Program-made: the position numbers and the translations under genes
NCBI GenBank assembly: GCA_022360075.1
Contig: JAKSDN010000295.1
Location: 1 to 11,778, forward strand
Reading direction: 5' to 3'
Source of the DNA: Kiloniellales bacterium
GTDB lineage: Bacteria; Pseudomonadota; Alphaproteobacteria; Kiloniellales; JAKSDN01
DNA length: 11,778 bases
Notes under the pieces: model-generated
Seen by the model: only the letters and a program-made list of their open reading frames with translations
Told to the model about the DNA's origin: nothing
Database searches by the model: none
Shown here: positions 7,016 to 11,778 of the stretch, in pieces
How the letters are laid out: each line of letters opens with the position of its first letter
How positions within the stretch are numbered: position 1 is the first letter of the stretch

Positions 7016-7798
7016 TCACCTCAGCTCCTCCATCGCCGCCATGGCCTCCTCGAGCCGACCGGCAACGCTTGGCGGATCGAAAACAATGGATGGCGGGATC
7101 ACGCCTGGCCAGGCCTGCCTGATCAGAACCACCGCCTTCCGCAGCTCTTCGTGGCCCCGCCTGCCTTTGAGCCTACCGTGGTATCGGACAAGGGCCTCCG
7201 CTTCCGTCGCCAAGCCTCGGCCGTTTTGATATTGTCGCAAGTTCACGACCTCGTTGTCGATCACGGCCTCGGCGTAGTTCGCAACCGCCTCTCGTAGCAG
7301 TACCTCGACCAGGTCGAGCACGGACCCCGCATCCATGGCACCGGTTTGGGCAAAGCTTCCGTCGAGTGCATTCGACGCCGATTCTATGGTCGCGAGAGTC
7401 GCAGCCGGGTCGCCCTCGGGGGCAAACTCAAGCTGCTCGAGAAAGACCATCGTGAACGGCGCGCCCCGCTGCTCGAATTCGGGCTCGGCGCTGCGGAAAA
7501 TCTCCTGCATGCGCTGCTGCATATGGTAATCGGCCCCTGGCGCGCGCATCTGCAGCAGCGCACGGGCCACGCTGAGCTGGCCCTTCATCTTCAGTATCGC
7601 CAAGCGGTAAGCGTCGGTTGCATCCAGCTGCCCGGCGCTCGTGCCTTGGGCTTCGACGCTCTCTGAATCGGCCGCGACGATCTGGAGGACAGGCTCAGCC
7701 GGACCGGCAGCTGACTGAGCGTGCCAGGGGAATGCGATCGCATTCCCGAGCACGAGGCTCCAAACAACGAGCCATCGCACCGTGTCGGGAGGAATCAC
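7016..7798 (-). CDS. Unrecognised exported helical protein inside the ectoine operon
   Basis: No function is known to me. The GTG start at 7798 is chosen because AGGAGG sits 6 bases upstream and the product then begins with a signal-peptide-like stretch: a hydrophobic core at about 9-25 and an Ala-rich cleavage zone near residues 26-31. Reading further upstream would only antisense-overlap ehuD in another frame. The mature part of about 230 residues is helix-rich and acidic, with no transmembrane segment after the N-terminus and no cysteine. The text YAEAVIDNEVVNLRQYQN (175-192) recalls, only loosely, helical periplasmic proteins with YxxAVxxGxVxxxxEYQ patterns. A conserved-looking His92 and Glu/Tyr residues could bind a ligand or metal, but this is speculation. 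It lies 17 bases after ehuD and 44 bases before ehuA, so it is firmly within the operon. A periplasmic accessory to uptake is one possibility. Confidence 0.75.
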   Translation of the reverse strand: MIPPDTVRWLVVWSLVLGNAIAFPWHAQSAAGPAEPVLQIVAADSESVEAQGTSAGQLDATDAYRLAILKMKGQLSVARALLQMRAPGADYHMQQRMQEIFRSAEPEFEQRGAPFTMVFLEQLEFAPEGDPAATLATIESASNALDGSFAQTGAMDAGSVLDLVEVLLREAVANYAEAVIDNEVVNLRQYQNGRGLATEAEALVRYHGRLKGRRGHEELRKAVVLIRQAWPGVIPPSIVFDPPSVAGRLEEAMAAMEELR

Positions 7799-7815
7799 GA
7801 GTTCCCTCCTCCGTC

Positions 7816-8487
7816 CTATCTGCTCATGCCCAGGGTTCGCCGAACCCAGGCCTCGAAGGCCCGCAATCCCGCAGCTGTCGGCAAGGAGATGATCAGGAAT
7901 ATCACCCCCACCAGCGTATAGGGCTCCAGGAAGCGGTACGTCTCGGAGCCGAGGGCGTTCGCAGTGTGCATGAGTTCGGCGACCCCGATGACCGACAGCA
8001 TCGGCGTGTCCTTGAAGATGCCGACCAGGTAGTTGCCCATGCCGGGGAGACTGGCTGGCAGGGCCTGGGGGATGATGATTCCGAAATAGGTCCGCCCTGT
8101 GCTGAGATTGAGAGCCTTGCAGGCCTCCCACTGCCCTTTCGGCACGGCTTCCAGCCCACCGCGATAAACCTCGGAGAGATAGGCCGCATAGTGCAGACCG
8201 ATCGCGATCATGCCGGAGGTCCAGGGCGACAGCCGAACGCCGAACTGCGGGCCCACGAAGAAGACGAAAAAGATCTGCAGGACCAGCGGGGTCGAACGGA
8301 TAATGTCGACAATCTCGCGCACGATCAGCGTCACCGGCTTGTAGGGTGTACGCTGTGCCAAGGCGAAAACCAAGCCCACCACGAGGGCTATCCCGTACCC
8401 GATCCCGGCGGCCAACAGAGTGTTGAGCGTGGCTTCGAAGAGCCGCGGGAGGATCTCAATGACAAAGTCCCAGCGCCAGTCGAACAT
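7816..8487 (-). CDS. ehuD: Ectoine/hydroxyectoine ABC transporter permease EhuD
   Basis: A 223-residue inner-membrane permease of the His/Glu/Gln/Arg (HisM/GlnP) type. Hydrophobic segments lie at about 20-44, 66-84, 92-106, 137-157 and 190-210. The EAA loop that contacts the ATPase is at about 118-142 (KGQWEACKALNLST...IPQAL). The start at ATG 8487 is chosen for the strong GGGAGGG upstream and because it lies 11 bases after the ehuC stop. Longer in-frame extensions would read through ehuC in the wrong frame. It pairs with EhuC to form the translocation channel. Confidence 0.9.
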   Translation of the reverse strand: MFDWRWDFVIEILPRLFEATLNTLLAAGIGYGIALVVGLVFALAQRTPYKPVTLIVREIVDIIRSTPLVLQIFFVFFVGPQFGVRLSPWTSGMIAIGLHYAAYLSEVYRGGLEAVPKGQWEACKALNLSTGRTYFGIIIPQALPASLPGMGNYLVGIFKDTPMLSVIGVAELMHTANALGSETYRFLEPYTLVGVIFLIISLPTAAGLRAFEAWVRRTLGMSR

Positions 8488-8498
8488 GGTTCCCTCCC

Positions 8499-9164
8499 TC
8501 AGGCCCGCCCCATCTTTCGGGCCGTGAATCGCTCGAACCAGCGCATGGACGGAGAAATGAAGACTCGCGCCATGACATAGTAGATGATCAACGCACTGCC
8601 GAAGGCCTCGACGGAAAGAAACGTCGAGCCGTTGATCTGCTTGGCTTCGAACATCAAATCGGAGACCGAGATCAGTGCGACCAGCGCGGTGGCCTTCAGC
8701 AGTTCGATCATCAGGTTGCCCCACGCCGGCAGCATGATCAGGATCGCCTGCGGAAAGATGATCCGCCGCATCCGCGTGAGGGGCGTCATGTTCAGCGCCA
8801 GAGCGGCCTCGTATTGACCGCGCGGCACAGCCTGGATGGCGCCGCGTACAACCTCCGCGCCGTAACCGCCAAGGTTCATCCCAACGGCGACGATGCCCGC
8901 CGTGAACTTCTCAAGCGTGATGCCGAACAGGGGCAGCACGAAGAAAATCCAATAGAGCTGGACCAGAAGCGAGGTGCCACGGAAAAGTTCGATGTAGCAG
9001 GTGGCCGTCGCGCGTACGGCAAAATATCGAGATAAACGCATGAGCCCCATGACGATCGCGATCGCCACGGCGAGAATTGCCGCCAGCACCGTCTGTTCCG
9101 CGGTGACAATGGCGCCGCTGAGGAGGCGCGAACCGTGCTCCGTGAGGAATTCGATGTATGACAT
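8499..9164 (-). CDS. ehuC: Ectoine/hydroxyectoine ABC transporter permease EhuC
   Basis: A 221-residue inner-membrane permease paralogous to EhuD. Hydrophobic segments lie at about 17-42, 66-82, 89-104, 137-165 and 186-203. The EAA loop is at about 116-141 (RGQYEAALALNMTPLTRMRR, then IIFPQA). GGAG/GAGG sequence precedes the ATG. It follows ehuB after a 137-base gap that carries a strong hairpin, and precedes ehuD by 11 bases, so the permeases are likely translationally linked to each other but less so to ehuB. Confidence 0.9.
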   Translation of the reverse strand: MSYIEFLTEHGSRLLSGAIVTAEQTVLAAILAVAIAIVMGLMRLSRYFAVRATATCYIELFRGTSLLVQLYWIFFVLPLFGITLEKFTAGIVAVGMNLGGYGAEVVRGAIQAVPRGQYEAALALNMTPLTRMRRIIFPQAILIMLPAWGNLMIELLKATALVALISVSDLMFEAKQINGSTFLSVEAFGSALIIYYVMARVFISPSMRWFERFTARKMGRA

Positions 9165-9230
9165 CAGGCCTCACTCCACCTGGGGCGCAAGGGAGCTCGA
9201 CTCCGGGCAGCCCGTTTTCGTATCGCAGAG

Positions 9231-9271
9231 GGCCGGAAGACAGGCGGCGTATGGCACCGCCTGTCTCGGCC
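9231..9271 (-). promoter_or_regulatory. Strong intergenic hairpin between ehuB and ehuC
   Basis: A perfect 10-base stem AGACAGGCGG (9238-9247) / CCGCCTGTCT (9257-9266) encloses a 9-base loop. A further 5-base pair GGCCG (9231-9235) / CGGCC (9267-9271) lies outside, with a 2-base bulge (9236-9237). On the transcribed strand it is not followed by a U-run, so it is not a standard terminator. It lies 30 bases after the ehuB stop. A 3' stabilising stem or partial transcription block that gives more binding protein than permease is the best reading, as known between malE and malF. Confidence 0.7.
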
Positions 9272-9301
9272 AAACATCGAGGCCGCGTGCCCTAGCGCAC
9301 G

Positions 9302-10153
9302 TCAGCGATTGGCGCAGGCGTAATCGGTAGTCACGCCACCGGGGAGCTGAGCCTTCGTGTAGCCATACTCGGCGACCGCCGCCAACATCTCCTCCGAGCC
9401 TAGATAGTCGGCTTGCGCCTCATTGAACGCGGCCAAGAAATCCGTATCGCTCGGGCGGAAGGCGATCCCGACCCAATTCAGCGTCCACTCGGGCAACTTC
9501 GACGGGTCGGTGACTTCCACCGCGCCGCCACTCTCCTTCGCCAGATTCTGAGCGGTGAAGAAGGTCACCCCGCCGGCATCGGCGCGACCGGCCTTGACAG
9601 CCGCCAGGATTTCCGTTGGCCCCGGCACCTGCATGATGTTGCCCTCGGCGATTCCTTCCTTCTTCGCCACCTCGACGATGTTGTAGCCGGCACCCGTCAC
9701 AATCACGGCTCCGGCGTTCTTGATATCCTGATAGGTCTCCAGCCCCCCGGGGTTGCCGGGGGCCACGATAAAGGCATCGCCGAATACGCCCATGGGCTCG
9801 GCGAAGTTGACGTTCTCGCAGCGCGTGCCAAGGATATACATACCGCCGGTGATCACATCGAAGCGATTGGCTTTGAGGCCTGGGATCAAGCCACCCCAGT
9901 CTGTCACCACCGGTTCGATGTTGGTGATCCCCATGGCATTTAGGACGCCGACCGCGTGCGCGTTGGCAAAGCCGAGCGGTGCGTTGTTCTCGCCCGGATA
10001 GGCCCAAGGCACTTCGTTGGCGAAGCCGATCCGAATGGCCTCGCCCGCTTTGGCCTTGTCCAACAGCGAGTCTGCCTGCGCCGCGCCTGCGCCCACGACG
10101 AACATTGCGGCAAGTGCGATTCCGGTAAGAAAGCTCCGTTTCGTGAAATTCAT
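9302..10153 (-). CDS. ehuB: Ectoine/hydroxyectoine-binding periplasmic protein EhuB
   Basis: A 283-residue periplasmic solute-binding protein of the amino acid family 3 type. A signal peptide covers residues 1-27 or so (KRSFLTGIALAAMFVVGAG, cleavage after AQA). The body closely follows EhuB wording I recall (GFANEVPWAYPGENN, GGMYILGTRC, GVFGDAFIVAPGNP, MQVPGPTEILAAVKAGRADA). In S. meliloti EhuB the ligand is held, by recall, by Glu21, Phe24, Tyr60, Phe80 and Arg85. With a constant offset of 26 these fall on E47, W50, W86, Y106 and R111 here, so the aromatic box and ion pair are kept with conservative swaps. Cys112 and Cys280 might form a disulfide. GGAGG lies 8 bases before the ATG. Confidence 0.93.
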   Translation of the reverse strand: MNFTKRSFLTGIALAAMFVVGAGAAQADSLLDKAKAGEAIRIGFANEVPWAYPGENNAPLGFANAHAVGVLNAMGITNIEPVVTDWGGLIPGLKANRFDVITGGMYILGTRCENVNFAEPMGVFGDAFIVAPGNPGGLETYQDIKNAGAVIVTGAGYNIVEVAKKEGIAEGNIMQVPGPTEILAAVKAGRADAGGVTFFTAQNLAKESGGAVEVTDPSKLPEWTLNWVGIAFRPSDTDFLAAFNEAQADYLGSEEMLAAVAEYGYTKAQLPGGVTTDYACANR

Positions 10154-10268
10154 GATGTGATCCTCCCCTTGGTGATCATGGATGGGTCGTTGCTCTTGAA
10201 CTGCCGAGATGCTCGCGTCGGATGCAAACCTTCTCCGTTAGGGTCAACACGCGGGGTCGATCTGGACT

Positions 10269-11432
10269 TCAGCGTGCGAGCCGGTCTCCCAATTTGTCGA
10301 GAAAGGCCATACAGCGCCCAAGTTCCGACAGCTCGATGTACTCGTCTGGTTTGTGGGCCTGGTCGATGCTCCCCGGCCCAAAGACTACCGTCGAAATTCC
10401 GGCATCGCTAAAATGCCCGGCATCGGTGCCAAAGGGTACGACATCGGTTTTATTGAGCCCCGTTATCTCGGTCAGAAGCGCGACGGCTTCGTGAGAATTT
10501 CGATCGTCGAGCGCCGGTACCTTCGCCTCCGTTCGCATGCGGATGTCGGCACCGGGATACTGGCGGTTCAGGTCAGGAAGCAGGGTGCTGGAAACGTAGT
10601 CGTGGATGTCGGCCATCACTGCTTCTGCGTCCGTTCCAGGGATGAACCGAAGCTCCCAATCGAGCGCGCAATAGCCAGGTATGACATTACGGGCCGTGCC
10701 GCCGTGAACGGTGCCGACGCTGATCGTCGTAAATGGCGGTTCGAACCCGCTAGTCGGATCCGGCGTTGCCGCGAGTATGCGGGCTCGATTCTCAAGGTAG
10801 CCGATCAGCTGTGCGGCAAACGAAATCGCATTGGCCCCCTTGCGCGGATCGGAGGCATGCGCTTCCAACCCGATGATCTCGGTACGCATCTCAAAGGCGC
10901 CCTTGTGGCCGGTGACGATACGCATTTCCGTCGGCTCTCCGACGATGGCTACGGAAGGGCGCGGGACCGTCTGCGCCATGTCCTCAATCAGACCGGGCGC
11001 CCCAAAGCCCCCGATTTCTTCGTCGTAACACATGGAAATGTGGATCGGGCGCTTGAGCGGCATTTGCTTCCAAAGTGGTACCGCGGCCAACATGCAGGCA
11101 AGGAAGCCCTTCATGTCCACAGCTCCGCGTCCGTAAAGGCGTCCGCCGCGCTCGGTCAAGCGAAAGGGATCGGATGTCCATCGCTGGCCGTCCACCGGCA
11201 CCACGTCCGTGTGGCCGTTGAGCACCACGCCGCCGTCCACCGCCGGCCCGACCAACGCATGAAGGTTGGCGCGCTCGCCTGTTTCGTCATAGCAGAGGTG
11301 CGAGCTAACGCCCTCTTGGCTCAGGTATTGCTCAACAAAGCGAATGAGATCGAGATTGGAGCAGGCCGAGACCGTTGCGAATGCCACCATCCGGTCCAAC
11401 AGTTCCAAGGCGTGGGCAGTCTCTGCCGCCAC
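10269..11432 (-). CDS. M20 metallopeptidase-family deacylase, ArgE (acetylornithine deacetylase) type
   Basis: A 387-residue zinc hydrolase of the ArgE/DapE/CPG2 family. The catalytic set is complete: H74 and D76 (GHTDVVP), bridging D106 (GAVDMKG), base E138 and ligand E139 (YDEEIGG), E166 (GEPTEM) and H360 (DQAHKPDEY). A lid-type dimerisation domain spans about 175-290. The GTG start at 11432 has GGGGAGG 7 bases upstream; an in-frame TTG at 11480 overlaps the palindrome and is rejected. It is the first gene of the ectoine operon. N2-acetylornithine differs by one methylene from N2-acetyl-2,4-diaminobutyrate, the product of ectoine hydrolysis, so this enzyme may do the DoeB deacetylation step here; that is inference. 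A plain ArgE role, or action on another N-acyl amino acid, remains possible. Confidence 0.85.
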   Translation of the reverse strand: MAAETAHALELLDRMVAFATVSACSNLDLIRFVEQYLSQEGVSSHLCYDETGERANLHALVGPAVDGGVVLNGHTDVVPVDGQRWTSDPFRLTERGGRLYGRGAVDMKGFLACMLAAVPLWKQMPLKRPIHISMCYDEEIGGFGAPGLIEDMAQTVPRPSVAIVGEPTEMRIVTGHKGAFEMRTEIIGLEAHASDPRKGANAISFAAQLIGYLENRARILAATPDPTSGFEPPFTTISVGTVHGGTARNVIPGYCALDWELRFIPGTDAEAVMADIHDYVSSTLLPDLNRQYPGADIRMRTEAKVPALDDRNSHEAVALLTEITGLNKTDVVPFGTDAGHFSDAGISTVVFGPGSIDQAHKPDEYIELSELGRCMAFLDKLGDRLAR

Positions 11433-11455
11433 CTGTACTCCTCCCCTGTCAGTCG

Positions 11456-11468
11456 GAGCGTAACGCTC
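11456..11468. repeat. 13-base dyad in the operon leader
   Basis: GAGCGT and ACGCTC flank a single central base. In the operon RNA this could form a small stem (5 pairs, 3-base loop) between the palindrome and the ribosome-binding site of the first gene. It may be a minor structure or a second binding site. Confidence 0.35.
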
Positions 11469-11478
11469 ACGAACAGAC

Positions 11479-11494
11479 AAGATACATGTATCTT
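11479..11494. promoter_or_regulatory. Perfect 16-base palindrome, candidate repressor operator
   Basis: AAGATACATGTATCTT is its own reverse complement. It lies 46 bases upstream of the GTG of the first operon gene, downstream of a TTGACA box on the same strand. That is a typical place for a repressor site. Its symmetric TAC/GTA-rich core is of the kind bound by GntR-family or similar dimeric regulators, which often control ectoine genes; the family is inferred. Confidence 0.65.
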
Positions 11495-11540
11495 ATCTAT
11501 CTCAGTTATGCAAGCCATAGACAAATCGCCGGATGTCAAC
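11495..11540 (-). promoter_or_regulatory. Candidate promoter region of the ectoine operon
   Basis: On the minus strand an exact TTGACA (11539-11534) is present. No good -10 box follows at 16-18 bases; CATAAC and TAGATA-like sequences occur further down, close to the palindrome. The -35 match is therefore convincing only in part, and the start site cannot be fixed. An activator-assisted promoter or an alternative -35 (TTGTCT, about 15 bases further down) would also fit. Confidence 0.35.
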
Positions 11541-11638
11541 GCTTCGTATCGAAAAAATCTCAATTTTACAGGTAGTTAACAAAATCATTTTGGTGTCGAG
11601 CATTCAGCCCTGCATCCGCAATCGCGAAATTTCTTGAG

Positions 11639-11653
11639 GATATGTGTATCTTT
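11639..11653. promoter_or_regulatory. Degenerate second copy of the operator palindrome
   Basis: GATATGTGTATCTT (11639-11652) matches GATACATGTATCTT of the perfect palindrome at 12 of 14 positions. The centres are about 158 bases apart, close to 15 turns of DNA, so one dimeric or tetrameric regulator could bind both. It lies between the operon promoter and a possible divergent gene at the right edge. Confidence 0.4.
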
Positions 11654-11713
11654 GACTAGATAGTGGAAACGTGAGTCTGTTCGATCACGCTAAACAAGCG
11701 ACGAGAATGGGCG

Positions 11714-11778
11714 ATGTCGGGCGCCATGATTTCGAAAGCCATCACGGATACTTCGAGGGTCGACACCGATAGCAGCCC
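11714..11778 (+). CDS. Possible start of a divergent gene, truncated by the window edge
   Basis: An ATG at 11714 (a second in-frame ATG at 11726) opens a frame of 21 codons that stays open to the edge; it begins MSGAMISKAITDTSRV. The ribosome-binding site is weak. Alternative frames here close at a TAG (11772-11774). Divergent placement beside an operator pair is typical of a regulator gene, but too little sequence is present to identify any family. Confidence 0.3.
   Translation, partial: MSGAMISKAITDTSRVDTDSS

Noticed and set aside
7799..8131. N-terminal extension of the exported-protein gene to an upstream start
   Set aside because: The added residues read ehuD in the wrong frame. The GTG at 7798 has a strong ribosome-binding site and is followed by a signal peptide.
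7618..8580. + strand open frame of 320 codons
   Set aside because: It is antisense to ehuD and the exported-protein gene, with a low-complexity Gln/Arg/Asp-rich translation and no domain.
10154..10268. Separate promoter for ehuB in the gap after the M20 gene
   Set aside because: A TTGACC-like box is present on the minus strand, but no acceptable -10 sequence follows at the right distance.
10353..11579. Long + strand open frame (408 codons)
   Set aside because: It is antisense to the M20 gene and runs across its promoter and palindrome; the composition is that of a reverse-frame shadow.

Overview
The window looks like chromosomal or megaplasmid DNA of a GC-rich Alphaproteobacterium. The evidence is the codon use, the S. 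meliloti-style ehu ectoine transporter, and a receiver/winged-helix protein of a type I associate with sphingomonads and rhizobia. Genus cannot be fixed from the sequence. There are two convergent blocks. No tRNA, rRNA, CRISPR array or complete mobile element was seen.

Left block, + strand (about 1-3537). An AT-rich gene-free stretch of about 400 bases carries a 28-base dyad and an 11-base tandem repeat. It is followed by three signalling genes: a degenerate receiver fused to a MarR-like winged helix (632-1705), a stand-alone receiver with all key residues (1849-2298), and a receiver-like/EAL protein that should be a c-di-GMP phosphodiesterase (2329-3537). No histidine kinase is encoded in the window. 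A 184-base convergent gap with two small hairpins separates this block from the next.

Right block, - strand (11432 down to 3722). This is an eight-gene, tightly spaced operon for import and ring opening of ectoine/hydroxyectoine. In transcription order it holds an M20 (ArgE-type) deacylase, ehuB (binding protein), ehuC and ehuD (permeases), an unrecognised 260-residue exported helical protein, ehuA (ATPase), an ectoine hydrolase of the DoeA/EutD type (metal-free M24 fold), and a second, divergent M24 paralogue. The likely flow is capture by EhuB, transport by EhuCD-EhuA, and ring opening by the DoeA-like hydrolase to N-acetyl-2,4-diaminobutyrate. The usual next enzyme, DoeB/EutE (AspA/AstE family), is not in the operon. 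The M20 enzyme, whose family substrate N-acetylornithine is one methylene longer, is the obvious candidate to replace it.

Control. A perfect 16-base palindrome (11479-11494) lies between a TTGACA box and the first gene. A near copy sits at 11639-11653, and an open frame runs off the right edge in the divergent direction, possibly the regulator. A strong hairpin between ehuB and ehuC fits differential expression of the binding protein.

The most notable features are the non-canonical ectoine operon (M20 in place of DoeB, doubled M24, extra exported protein) and the pseudo-receiver/MarR fusion beside the c-di-GMP gene.
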